From the NCBI GenBank assembly GCA_037349105.1, contig JAYJMM010000041.1, forward strand, positions 3,038,001-3,102,000: 64,000 nucleotides of DNA, in the 5' to 3' direction. Below the pieces are notes generated by a model. The model did no database searches. It saw nothing but the letters and a program-made list of their open reading frames with translations, and had not been told where the DNA came from. The position numbers were made by a program, and so were the translations under genes. Within the stretch, counting starts at the first letter, position 1, and each line of letters starts with the position of its first letter. Positions 30,601 to 39,891 of this stretch are shown here, one piece after another. This stretch comes from Limnomonas spitsbergensis. Its lineage: Eukaryota > Chlorophyta > Chlorophyceae > Chlamydomonadales.

Positions 30601-31106
30601 TTGGTATCCAAAATTATTCAGGTGATGAGAATTGAAGGTCACATTTGTAAGCGCGCACGCAGTCTGCGAACTCTCTAAATAATTATGCGTGGAGGCAAAT
30701 GTGCAGTCAAGCATTGGAACACACCCTCAACCCGGAGTGTTACTTTGGACTATCCAGGTGTTGGATCTCAACCTTCAACAATCCTTCAACCCTGACTCTT
30801 GAATTTCCAAGTATTTAAATTTTTAAAGACAATCTTCCCTTTTACCTCTGTTTCCAGGTGTCGGAGAAGATCACCCTAGCTTCGGACTTCCTCTGGCACT
30901 GGCAGGCGAGGGAGGCGACGGCGACGGTTGGGTTCGACTGCATGCTGCGGCAGTGCAGGCTGCGGGGGAAGATCGACACGAACGGCGTGGTGTCCACTTA
31001 CGTGGAGGAGCGCTTCGCACCGGGCATCAACTTTGTGCTGTCAGCTGAGATCGACCACCCGCAGAGCAACCATCGGTTTGGGTTTGGGGTGGTTGCCGGC
31101 GAATAA
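21297..31106 (+). CDS. TOM40: TOM40, mitochondrial outer-membrane protein import channel
   Basis: Four exons, all introns phase 0: 21297-21497, 23416-23694, 29066-29314 and 30858-31106 (TAA), giving 325 aa, a normal Tom40 length. Tom40 is the beta-barrel pore of the TOM complex and admits nearly all nuclear-encoded precursors into mitochondria. Diagnostic sequence: PPAIKYDEIQRETLMALKPE in exon 1, GMRFEVTKPLNQNFFLSHS in exon 2, VMVDSDIKGHDWNAQLKLGS in exon 3, and REATATVGFDCMLRQCRLRG plus FAPGINFVLSAEIDH in exon 4. There is no N-terminal presequence, as expected. The protein looks intact. Introns are 1.9, 5.4 and 1.5 kb; the second is mostly a satellite derived from the end of exon 2. The start codon lies 280 bp from the right edge of a Mutator-like element, so promoter sequence may be displaced. 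Confidence 0.95.
21520..23250. repeat. TOM40 intron 1 repeats
   Basis: A (TTGC)n/(GCTT)n run at 21591-21631; degenerate ~110-bp units at 21510-21920 with GCATGCC, TCACACACACATCGCGAAGTG and GTTCCATGCTTG motifs; two copies of GGCTGAGAGCAGGCTTGGTTGC-like sequence near 22400-22500; and a ~37-bp minisatellite at 22998-23222 built on CTGAGGCCCTCTCTGTCC. Confidence 0.7.
23316..23400 (+). repeat. Decoy copy of the TOM40 exon 2 acceptor and start
   Basis: About 100 bp before the true exon, CTACAG is followed by GGCATGCGTTTTGAGGTCAC and CAGCCGCTCGACTAG. Translated it gives GMRFEVTQPLD then a stop, versus GMRFEVTKPLN in the real exon. The AG is intact, so this is a poison pseudo-exon start. Confidence 0.75.
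23740..27840 (+). repeat. Satellite derived from the TOM40 exon 2 end; 32 homogenised 100-bp units plus older variants
   Basis: Exon 2 ends GCACATGCAGCTGTCCAACG AGGCAGGGCAATCACAG, then GTTGGA. The intron repeats this junction. Older copies near 23765, 23890, 23985, 24320 and 24440 still translate to LHMQLSNEA-like peptides and end CGCAG/GT. From about 24535 to 27735 it becomes a highly regular 100-bp array: GGCTGCATGCTGCTGTCCTA, CGAGGCCTTTCAGCCGCAG, GTCGGTGTTGCATG. Nearly every unit holds an intact CAG/GTCGGT donor and a downstream TG(C/T)GCAGCAG that could act as an AG acceptor. The last copy (27750-27836) again resembles the exon (KLHVQLS). As 100 is not a multiple of three, one long frame cycles through three peptides. 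Confidence 0.9.
24141..24300 (+). repeat. R1 short repeat inserted in the TOM40 satellite
   Basis: Contains ACAGTTCAGCTACA, GGCCACTGGCCAGAGGC, GGTCCAGGTTTGGTG, ATCGGCCCAGGGGTGGCC and CAAAGGTGGTCCCTCA. It separates older from younger exon-end copies. Confidence 0.65.
28410..28568 (+). repeat. R1 short repeat copy in TOM40 intron 2
   Basis: Contains GCAATTCAGCTG, GGTTCAGCATGCC, ACCGGCTGTAGGCCAG, TCAAGGTCTGGTCCC, GGCCCAGTGGTGGCTG and AAGGTGGCCTGGTG in family order. Confidence 0.65.
28585..29025 (+). repeat. Degenerate copies of the TOM40 exon 3 acceptor and start
   Basis: The true exon starts after GTGCTGCAG with GTGATGGTGGACTCAGACAT. Copies upstream: at 28942-28998 GTGCTGCAG is followed by GTGATGGTGTACTCTGATAT and GGTCGTGACTGG. 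A copy near 28671-28715 has TCATGCAGCTGATGGGGCAC. A fragment at 28605-28632 has CTGGAACGCGCAGCTGA. Copies closer to the exon are better preserved. Confidence 0.65.
29370..29790 (+). repeat. Three extra copies of the TOM40 exon 3 end and donor
   Basis: Exon 3 ends with GACAAGCACGTCGCGACCAT, then GCAGCTGGCAACGACCGGCA and TATGCACATAAG/GTGAGC. Copies follow at 29385-29482 (CACAGAAG/GTGAGTG), 29540-29634 (AACATGAG/GTGAGTG) and 29690-29782 (AACGTGAG/GTGGAC), spaced about 150 bp. Divergence grows with distance. The first copy is nearly identical and has a donor at least as good as the real one. Confidence 0.85.
29890..30205. repeat. R1-related fragments in TOM40 intron 3
   Basis: A minus-strand piece (29895-29975: reverse complement CAGCATGCCCTGCTGCTTGG, then GCCACCGGGC) and a diverged plus-strand piece (30115-30200: GGGTCCCCATGGGCCCAGC). 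Confidence 0.4.
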
Positions 31107-31704
31107 AGAGTGAGGCCTGCGAGCATGCTCGCTCCTTGCTTACATATTTTTTCTTGGGATTTTCTCGGGGTTTTCTGTAGTTTGTCGCCAGGTGGTGACT
31201 CTTCTCGATGACTGCATTCAGATTACTGTCAAGGGTTGCATGCAGATTGTAGACAGACCCTTGGTTTTGATTCGGGTTTCTGTAGCCAGAGGGCGCTTTG
31301 AAGTTGCTTGTGAGCAAGTGAGAGTGTGAGACACGTGATTTGAATTTGAATCACGAGACATTGGCGCGGTAAAACGTACTAGTATGTTCCACCAGCCTAG
31401 TAGGGAGCGGTGGCGTGCAATGCTGATGGCTTAAAACATAGCGGATTTGCTGGACGCCACGGGCAGGAAGGGCTGCGGGGGCCGTCAGGCAGACAGACAA
31501 GGCTCTGGGCTGGGTTGCCAACGTGATGTGTCTGTGAAACCCTGCTCCGCAGCTCCTACAGCCAATCTGGCCATTCCCATTGCTGAAGCTAGGGACCTGC
31601 TTCTGCCGCCGTGAAAGCTATGCAATGAAGTCAATGACATTACACCTCTGGACCGTGAAGTAAGTGCAGGCAATGAATGGTGAGCCATGCCTCGCTTTGG
31701 TCTT
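31107..31704. other. TOM40 3' flank
   Basis: No gene seen. I find no convincing TGTAA polyadenylation motif (usual in chlorophytes) close to the stop codon, so the transcript end is not placed. Confidence 0.4.
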
Positions 31705-31976
31705 GTCACAGTATATAACCGTAAACGATACAATACGGTATAAGTGACGTAAAAACGGTAGATCTTACCATAAAAGGTACCCAGTACATGTACGAACACC
31801 CCTTGGTAGTGGTTGAGGAGCCCACCTACCCACTCCCCCCCCCAACCACTTCCAATGGTGGTTTGTCCCTGGGGGGTTCGCTTCTGCTCGAATGCCTTTT
31901 ATGGTGGGATCTACCGTTATCGCCACACTTCACCCGCACATGGCGTATTGTATCGTTTATTGTTATATACTGTGAC
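31705..31976. mobile_element. 272-bp MITE with ~75-bp terminal inverted repeats
   Basis: Left end GTCACAGTATATAACCGTAA and on to ACGGTAGATCTTACCATAAA pairs with the right end (reverse complement) GTCACAGTATATAACAATAA and ACGGTAGATCCCACCATAAA. The arms are about 75-80 bp with few mismatches and the centre is non-coding. No clear target duplication was identified. Confidence 0.8.
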
Positions 31977-31981
31977 AGCTA

Positions 31982-32210
31982 TCGCACGATAATTCGGTAA
32001 TCGTGATATCATTATATCCATACATTGTCTCCCATCGAGATCAGGCTTGGGTACAGGAATTCCGCCAGCAGGGATAGATAGAACTGCTTACAGCGCGAGC
32101 CCTGTGCGGATCTTCCTGGGAATGTCCTGTATTCCACTACACTGGTCAGGTACTGGATGGGTTGTACTGGATGGATACCATTATATCACGATTACCGAAT
32201 TATCGTGCGA
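31982..32210. mobile_element. 229-bp MITE with ~40-bp terminal inverted repeats
   Basis: Left TCGCACGATAATTCGGTAAT then CGTGATATCATTATATCCA; right, reversed, TCGCACGATAATTCGGTAAT then CGTGATATAATGGTATCCA. It starts six bases after the previous MITE ends, so the two are adjacent or one inserted at the end of the other. Confidence 0.78.
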
Positions 32211-32374
32211 CAGTCTGCATATGGATTTGAAGTGCCTCTTTCGGCTGACAATGCGCTGCTGGCTGTCAAAACCTGGTCATTCACCCACGAAACCCGGTTG
32301 CAATTGTCGCCATGGCCATCGTGACGAACACAAACACACCAGAGTATAAACGGGAGAAGTCGACATGCGCGCAC

Positions 32375-32575
32375 CCATGAGCATGGCCTTCTTGTCCATG
32401 CCGACGGCGATGGCTGACACGAAAGCGCGGCTGTCGAATGGGTGAGAGTCGCTGCGGTATACCATGTTGCCCTCGTTGACCGGCAGCACTTCCTGCTCTG
32501 CCCACCCCATCATCGTAGCCTTGCTGCCCTCAGACGTGTCCTTCGTATTCTTCGTGTACAGTTGCAGACCATAAA
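32375..32575 (-). CDS. Single exon of an unrecognised gene
   Basis: On the minus strand CGACCAG opens a frame reading YGLQLYTKNTKDTSEGSKAT, then GWAEQEVLPVNEGN and DSRAFVSAIAVGMDKKAML, ending at ATGG/GTGCGC. Composition is protein-like and unlike the repeats nearby. The flanking exons were not found, so this may be a gene remnant. Confidence 0.35.
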
Positions 32576-32734
32576 CTGGTCGAACTGCGGTAGCATGAGT
32601 GCATGTTTTTGATTGGTCTCCATTATTAATGAGATATTTATATTACAAAGGAAACAACTTCAGCAATTAAATAGAGTAACGTTGGTGGCACATGTCAAAG
32701 CCAAGAACTTCAGCGATATATCGAGGGGAGAGGG

Positions 32735-32930
32735 GAAAAAGGTCATACACCCCATCATAAAATATATGTGAAACGACCCCTGGCTACCCTCCCCCCCACA
32801 CACCCGCCTCCAGAACCTTGTTTAACCTTAATTTCTCAGTCAACAAAACAGAATTCAAGGATGGGAGCGGGGTCATTATCAATCAGCTCATGAGTGTGCT
32901 TCTAATGATGTCGATAAATGTAGCTGGTTC
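32735..32930 (+). repeat. R3 dispersed repeat copy
   Basis: Partner of the copy at 6.0-6.2 kb. A block GGTGGCAC..GTCAAAGCCAA just before it (32690-32705) is repeated near 33943-33975. Confidence 0.45.
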
Positions 32931-32988
32931 ATAATGTCAAGCGGTGAAACAAAAAGAATATACCATTGCTCTAGCTACCACCTGCCAG

Positions 32989-33262
32989 CTACATAACCTC
33001 GCTAAAGACCACAAGGCCCAAGTCCGTTTTGCACAGGCCTGATGTCCTGTCGTCACACACAATGCCACAGAAACCGCACGCCTCAGCACCACTTGGCTCC
33101 AAGCTACAGGCTGCACCACATTGGCGCAGCAAGATGTGCGCTCTGACATGCAACCGCATAGCTGATAGCTTGATTGTCTTCCCACAGCCATGTACCTTGC
33201 ACACCGTCGGCGGATCCCCAAGTATCGGTGGTCCATATTCTTGTTGAACATCCTCAAATTCT
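32989..33262 (-). CDS. Last exon of an unknown protein with a C2H2-like zinc finger
   Basis: After CCCCCCTAG the minus strand reads FEDVQQEYGPPILGD, then CKVHGCGKTIKLSAMRLH and VRAH, a C-x4-C...H-x3-H arrangement. A second pair (CGFCGIVC) follows and the frame ends VVFSEVM and a stop. The finger could bind nucleic acid. Upstream exons were not identified. The protein at 50.4-51.5 kb also ends in a C2H2-like motif, but the two do not look homologous. Confidence 0.4.
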
Positions 33263-34049
33263 AGGGGGGTCATCGCAAAGTGGCCAGGGCTTGGCATCAT
33301 TGCCTCTGTACGGGAACTCAGCTGACATGCTCAAGCTGTGGCCAGAAGCTAGTAGAAGCTAACCAGGGAACCCCACTAGCTGGGCTAGCAGCCAGCTTCT
33401 CAGCTCCTCTCTTGCACTCTTACCCCTGTTGGTGATTCCTTAGGGCCACTGGGCTGTCTGTGAATGTTAAGACCTTCAAACAATGCTCACAGCAGGTTTT
33501 CATTGTTTAATCAATAGAAACTACCAATGCAGCTACACCGTGTGAGTCCATAATGGGTGTACGCACAACGGTGCATGTGGTTCCGGAGCCATGACACCCC
33601 CCCATGCCGAAATTGCATGCCAACAGGGGTCTGGTATTCTGTGTGGAATGTTTTATGATGCATATCTGTAGCAAATGACAGTCGGAATGCAACGATGTAG
33701 CTACCGTCTCAATCTGATGCTCAAAACAAAAATTTCAAAAATTTCAAAAAAACTTTCTTTTGTTACCCGCCTCCCCCCCCCCACTTTGACCCTCCATATC
33801 TCCCAGCCCTCTGAGCCAAAAACAAAAAAAATTAAGACCAGATATGGAAGGCTCTCTTCAAGCTCCACAGCTTTCGATGATGGGGTTTATTCAGTTTCCC
33901 CCCCACGCAATTTAACCAGCAATTATTTTTTGTTAATTACTTTGGTGGCACCTGTCAAAGCCAACAACTTCAGCGATAAATCAGCAATAAATGAGATATT
34001 GTGAATTATGAAGCCAACAACTTAAGCAATCAAAGATTTTTTCTTTGAT

Positions 34050-35625
34050 GGCACTTAGTCTGACATGCACATCTACAAGCCAGAGATCATGGAGTTTGGC
34101 AGCCGCTTAGCAGCGCAGCGCCGACAGCCAGCCCACGTTTGCGTTTACGGCCCTGACCGTACCGTGTTGAAGCAGGTCCAAGAATTCAAATTCTTGAACA
34201 TCACTCAGCACGAAAGTGGCGGCATGAAGAGGGCCATGAAGGGTAGACAGGCGCCTTTGGCTGCCGCGCTGCACCGTGTTCGCCGCATGGCAGCCAAGGT
34301 GGGCCTAAGGCGCCATCTTCCAAACCGCATAAGGCTGGCAGCTGTGTACGCAGCGCCTGCAGCCAACTACAGCGACGTGGTGTGGGCCACCAGCCACCTT
34401 CGGCCGCAGCAATGTCTCTCCAGCAAAATGCAGTCCAGCTTGCTTCAGCACCTACGCCAGGCTGTGGGGCTACCTGCATCAGCCGCCAGTTGGGGAGTCA
34501 TGAGAGAGCTGCAGCTCCAGCCACTACAGCGAGACTGGTGGGCCCATGTCCGCCGCTTCTACAATGCAGCGGTGGCACCGGAGGCACAGCAATACAGCCC
34601 TCTCATGGCTCAAGCCATGGCAGCAGATATGCAGCTTGCAATCAGCCAGCGCACTGGCGGCCGCACCTGGTGCTCTGATCTGTTGGGTGCATTAGAGGAG
34701 CTGGAGCGGGGGGCAGCCACCCCCACCTTGCGCGAGGCAGTAGCTGCCATACAGCGCCTTCCCGTCACAGAGGTGTTGGCACTCGTTGACACAACCTACG
34801 AGCAAGCACGACTGGACGCAAGCGGCGGTGGGGATCCCAGGGACCCTACCACCGAGCACAGAGCTACGGCGACCTACCACGCCTGGTTCCAGTCCACGGC
34901 GGGTGCCGTGCTGGCGCAAGCCAAGAGCCACATTAGCCAGAGGGAGTGTGCTTGTGTGCGCATAAATTTGCGACTGCGGCTTGGCGCGAGCAGCACTGCT
35001 GATACGAGAGGATGGCGCAACAGTCAGCGGCAACAGGCACGCTGCTGCCAGCGGTGTTGGGCACGGGGGGATAGCGAACAGGTAGAGGATGCGCTGCATA
35101 TGTGCTTCCAGTGCCCTAGTGTCAGGGAGCAGTTAGTTACGGGAGCGGGGGTGGGCAAGTCCTCCGGGCGCTGCCACTAACTTTCACCAGTTGTACCAGG
35201 CTGAGCATGGGTGGGACGCACTTGCTTTTGTGGACTGTGCTGTGGGCATAAGTCTCCTGGGTTTCTGAGGCCGGTGTCGTTGACCTTTCCGGCCTTCTCT
35301 TTTGGTCCCTTTTTTTTGTTGTCGTGGTTGTTGTTTGCCCCCTTTTTAGTTTCTTCTCTTCTCCCTTCTGATCAGTGGGGCGCCCTGGCGGCCAAGCAGG
35401 GGTAGGATACGCTTGCTTTTCTGGACTTATCTTTTCTTAGAGGCTTTGTTGAGGGCTAGTCTCTAGTGGAACTCAGGTGCTGGACTTGGTCTTCTTTGCC
35501 TGCCCGGCCTCTCCTTTTGTTCCTGTCCCCCCCTCTTCCTTTTAGCCAGTTCATTCCTTCTATACTCCCTTCTGAACAGTTGGGCGCCCACGCGGCCGAG
35601 CTTTGAGCGGGCCCAGAGGTGTAAC
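34050..35625 (+). mobile_element. 5'-truncated LINE (non-LTR retrotransposon), copy 1
   Basis: The 371-codon frame 34065-35180 begins at the reverse transcriptase block just after the catalytic motif (MHIYKPEIMEFGSRL) and continues through the thumb and C-terminal region. It ends in a zinc-knuckle-like CCQRCW...EDALHMCFQCP. It matches the copy at 62.3-63.9 kb throughout. The 3' region contains a tandem duplication (35210-35395 versus 35395-35605) of a CACTTGCTTTT...GGCGCCC segment and ends near CAGAGGTGTAACGTTATTG. The frame is open, but the catalytic core is missing, so it is a dead 5'-truncated insertion. Confidence 0.75.
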
Positions 35626-35629
35626 GTTA

Positions 35630-36134
35630 TTGACACATCTTCAAGCAAGTCTGAAATGCACATGTACAACTCACCGAGCGCGTGGAGATCTGCCCAACTT
35701 GATTCGAGTACCGTACTTGTTGTTCCAGACAGCACTCCCACCCTGAAACAGGCCACCATTGCTGGCCTCCTTGCTTGTAGACAGTAGACCCATAACTGGT
35801 TCCAGTGGGCAGGATTGGTGGCAAAACCAGGGTCGTCGTACTGCTGTTAGAACTCCTCGATGGGCCCCTATGTAGCTGAGAGGGTAGGTCTCAGCCTACT
35901 TCGCAGTCAGCAAGCAATAACTTTTTTCAGGAGGGACAACAAAAACTCATGCCTTCCCAATAAGCCTGTCTCACGTACTCATGTCGACAGGCCCTCATGC
36001 TAACATAACTGAGATTCTGATAATCGGTATCATCAAACAGGGCAACTCCGCTAATTGTAGATGAGCCGTACATCCAAAAACCCCAACTGGGTAAGTAATT
36101 ATCGGCGTGCGTGGCGCCAAGAACCTTAAACAAT
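35630..36134. other. Region between LINE copy 1 and coiled-coil gene A
   Basis: No gene or repeat recognised. A promoter for gene A would lie here, but no motif stands out. Confidence 0.4.
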
Positions 36135-38730
36135 ATGGAAGACGAGAATGATTTCGAGCAATACGTGAATGACAAATACGTCACACGGTCTGCATCAGCG
36201 TACTTGACTGCAGTGTTGCAATCGGCGGTCAAGGAATCTAGTACTTTGTCATTACCGCCAGTAGGCCTCCTTTACGAGGTCCTCAACCATGCAACTAAAA
36301 CGTTCGTAGCAGGATGGATAAAAGGGTGCCAGACCCCTTCGATCGTGACCATGCCTGTGCGGCAATCGTCAGGCACGGTGGAGACCTTCACGATTTCTAT
36401 TGATGCGAAGACGATGGATGACGCTAGGTCTGCCCTGGGAATGAAGCTGAATGGAACCGAGACTTCACCCCACCTCGCTTCCAAATTCCCTGGGGCGATG
36501 ATGTTCTCCTACAACAGTGTCTGCCCCGGCCACGAGGTGAAGGTTCAGATGCATGGAAATGACTTTACATGGATGGATGACAAAGAAAGGCCAGTACTAA
36601 TTCAGAGGCATGGTTGACTGGGATAAAGGATGGCATTTACCGACAAAGGCCCTCCCTTCTTTATTTTACCCATGCATGATTACAGCCACGCCAACACCCT
36701 GCTTCGTGTTGCTCAGGGATCACGTTTTGTCTGGGACATCATGGGTGGTGGAAGTGCAGCCAGCCTGTGGGCTGCACATACGGCCATGGTGAAGCATGCT
36801 AATTACTTGAAAAATAAAAGTCGAAGGGCAGCAAAAACAGCGGCGGCGGCAACAGCAGGAGCCGAGGCGGCGGCAGCGGCAGCAGTCTTGGCAACAGCTG
36901 AGGCGGCGGCAGCGGCAGCGGCAGCAGCAGTAGTGGCAGGAGCGGCGGCCGCAGCGACAGGAGCGGCGGCCGCAACAGTGGCGGCGGACCTAGCTGCACA
37001 AGTAGCAGTGAAGGACCTAGTTGCCGCGGCAGTGAAGGCGGACCTCGTCATAGCGAAAGGAGCGGAGGCAGACCAGACCAAGAGAATCCGGGATGAGGCC
37101 TCGGAAGCAACGGCACCGAGCATGTCATCGAAGGCCGCACGGCTGAATGTGAATCTTTTATAATTGGTCGTTCTAGTTGTGGATTGAATTGTGTAACGCT
37201 CAGTCATCGTTTTCATGTTCATCGCGTTGTGACCATGGCTTTTCTTTGTGAGACAGACCTTCATGCTATGTTTTTTACCCTTCCTTGGACAGGAGCTGTC
37301 ACATCCCGCTCACCCCCCTGTCGCCCACACTGTTGCGTCCGCTCCATCTGTTGCAGCTACTAGTAAAAGGCCAGCTACCGAGGAAGCTGGCTCCCTATCG
37401 ACTGCCCATGAGGAGAAGAATATACATGCTTTTAATGCGGTAAGTTAAGTGATCTATCAGTGGCTTGGGGTGTCAATCATTAATTCGTTCTCATACCGTA
37501 TTGCAAAGTCTAGTTGGCATTGATTCAATACCGGTAGTCAATTATGAACAAACTACTTTTTGTGTCACCGATCTGGCTAACATGGCTGGGCTGTGCAGGA
37601 GGAGAAGAATACGCTGGCGGCCGCGAGGGACAGGCTGCTGGCCGTCGCGCAGGAGGCAAAGAACACGCTGACGGCCGACAGCGCTAGGTTGCTGGCCGCC
37701 GCTCAGGAGGAGAATAACACACTGGTGGCCGAGCTGGCTAACATGGCTGGGCTGCTGGCCGCCGCGCTGGAGGAGAAGAATACGCTGGCGGCCGTGGGCG
37801 TCAGGCTGCTGGTCGCCGCTCAGGAGGAGAAGAATACGCTGGCGGCCAAGCTGGCTAACATGGCTGGGCTGCTGGCTGCCGCGCAGGTAGAGAAGAACAC
37901 GCTCGCGGCCGCGAGGGACAGACTGCTGGCCGTCGCGCAGGAGGCAAGGAACACGCTGGCGGCTGACAGTGCTAGGCTGCTGGCCGCCGCTCAGGAGGAG
38001 AAGGACACACTGGTGGCCGAGAGCGTTAGGCTGCTGGCCAAGCTGGCTGACCAGGATAGGCGGCTGGACGCTGATAGGGACGAGAGGAACAGGCTGGCGG
38101 CCGATGTAGGAAGGAGAGACAGGCTGGCCCCCGCCGAGCTGGAAAGGAAGGACAGGCTGGTTGCCGAGGGCCGGGTATCCATGTCTCAGCAGTCGCTGAA
38201 AGATGACAAGCTGGCTGCCGAGAGCCTGGTCTTCATGTCGTCTCATCAGCTGGAGCCCGTTGGCGTCTCCGGCCAGCCGGAAGTCCAGAATGTGAGTACT
38301 ACTACTAACAGTGATATATGGGTAACGATCTGCTTGCCACCAATCTGTTTTTCCGTGATCAGATTTAGCCGGATCCTGAGCACTCACCTGGCTATCCTGC
38401 AATAATGCGGCTTCCAAGGCAGATCTTCATCATTTGATGACAAAGTGGATCCATGATTTCGTTTTGGCGTAGCATATGTAGCTTCAATGCCCCAAGGCAA
38501 CTGTCCACACACTTTTTATTCCGCTTGAATCATAAACCTGATTGCCAACTCCTCCCTCTGCTTAGGCAAGGCGAGGATTACGTGTCGGGCAAGCCAGTAG
38601 GAGAACGTCTATTAACCCTGAGCCGGCACGGCCGCCTAAGTCCAAGAAGCCCAGGGTCACTCAAGTTTTTGCTGCTGCAGCTGCTGTTGTTGCTGCTGCA
38701 GCTGCTATTGCTGCTGTCTCCGGCCTTTGA
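36135..38730 (+). pseudogene. Coiled-coil protein family, copy A (two in-frame stops in the first exon)
   Basis: Four exons with phase-0 junctions: 36135-37148, 37293-37439, 37599-38291 and 38566-38730. Exon 1 encodes an unrecognised domain (FEQYVNDKYVTRSASAYL, later KVQMHGNDFTWMDDKER), then a basic stretch and an Ala-rich run. TGA (36615) and TAA (36624) interrupt the frame, though it resumes in register. Exon 3 is a long coiled coil of repeated EEKNTLAA, DRLLAVAQ and LANMAGLLAA units. Exon 4 ends in a basic PKSKKPRVT stretch, a likely nuclear signal, and an Ala tail. Exons 3-4 are clearly paralogous to copy B (58.9-60.9 kb), including splice sites. It could instead be two genes split at the stops. 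Function unknown. Confidence 0.6.
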
Positions 38731-39060
38731 AAAATTGCAGGCCGGAATGGTGGCTCTTGTGGGCCAGTGAAGGCCCATGCATGGGTATTGGCAAGCTGCG
38801 TCCTTGTACTTATGCTATGCATGGTCTGCATCACCGAGTGAGCATAGTATTTTGTGAATCTTCAGGTTCAGTGGGGTACCACGTCCCTGCATGGGGAATC
38901 GGGGATACAGTACCACCATACCGTAATGCCCCCATTGTCCGTACTGTACATATTCCTTTGCTGTAACATAAGATCGCGCCCTATTTCCGCAACCATGCAT
39001 TTTAGAACGCTTTTAGTCACTTGTTAATTTGTGATAATATTTGTCCTCACTTCTGCTCAC
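38731..39060 (+). repeat. 3' flank shared by coiled-coil genes A and B
   Basis: Corresponds to 60905-61330. Shared blocks in order: TGCATGGGTATTGGCA, GCTGCGTCCTTGTACTTATG, GGTCTGCATCACCGAGTGA, ACAGTACCACCATAC, GAGATCGCGCC-like and TTTTAGAACG. The duplication therefore included several hundred bases of 3' DNA. Confidence 0.75.
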
Positions 39061-39891
39061 TCGCATTCACGCACTTGTCATATTTTGTTATTACTTCAGA
39101 TTTATGTTCTACACTTTGGGGTTCATGCCTACACCCCTCGTCTGTAGTTGTGTGTTGGTTGCATTGCTTGCTCACGGGGGTCACTTTTTTCCGCTTTAAA
39201 TCCTATTCTCTTGCTTGCTGAGACCGACTTCGGCACCTGGCCTGTATATCATTGTCTTCCGGGGTGACTACCGGTAGGAAAACTAATGTGATGCCTCACT
39301 GGTCTGCAAAGCCTTCACGTGGAAACAGTTCTTGTAATGCTGCTGATGCCCAAAATAAAGGTGATGCCCAAAGACTTCATGCTCTGACCTCATCTCTCAT
39401 GCACTGGCTGAGGTCACTTATTCATTGACACAAAATAGGCTTACACATGCCAAGGGTGGTCGCTGTGGGTGCACCGCGACACGGGCAACCTATTTGTTAA
39501 GAACGCCCCAGGAGTAAGTTTGCACGCATTCTGTTCCGGACTAGACTACAATGCTCTGATCAGCCAGCAGAGGCATGAAACTGCCATTCAATGTGGTCAC
39601 GGTGAAAGAATGCAGGATCGTTACCATTTCATCTCTCTGGTGCCCATCAATAAATAGCCATCACAACTTCTCAAGCACCGATGCCAACACAAATACTTTA
39701 TGGTGATGCCCGGCGTCTTTCAACTAGGGGTCCCCCGCTTTCGACCGTCCTCTTCACCAAAACCTGCCTCTCACACCAAACAACTGCAACAAAGTGAAGA
39801 TGCAAGACCTCCCATCATGGCCACTCCCTAGCCTCTGCTAGCGAAGGTTCACCTAGTAACCTCATTGCCTTTCGCGCCCCCCAGCGTATGC
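39061..39891. other. Non-coding stretch
   Basis: No gene or repeat recognised. It is T-rich near 39060-39210. Confidence 0.4.

Noticed and set aside
37542..38417. 291-codon minus-strand frame, and a similar one at 59564-60412
   Set aside because: Antisense of the repetitive coiled-coil exons of genes A and B; Ser/Leu-rich because Glu/Lys/Ala codons are read backwards.
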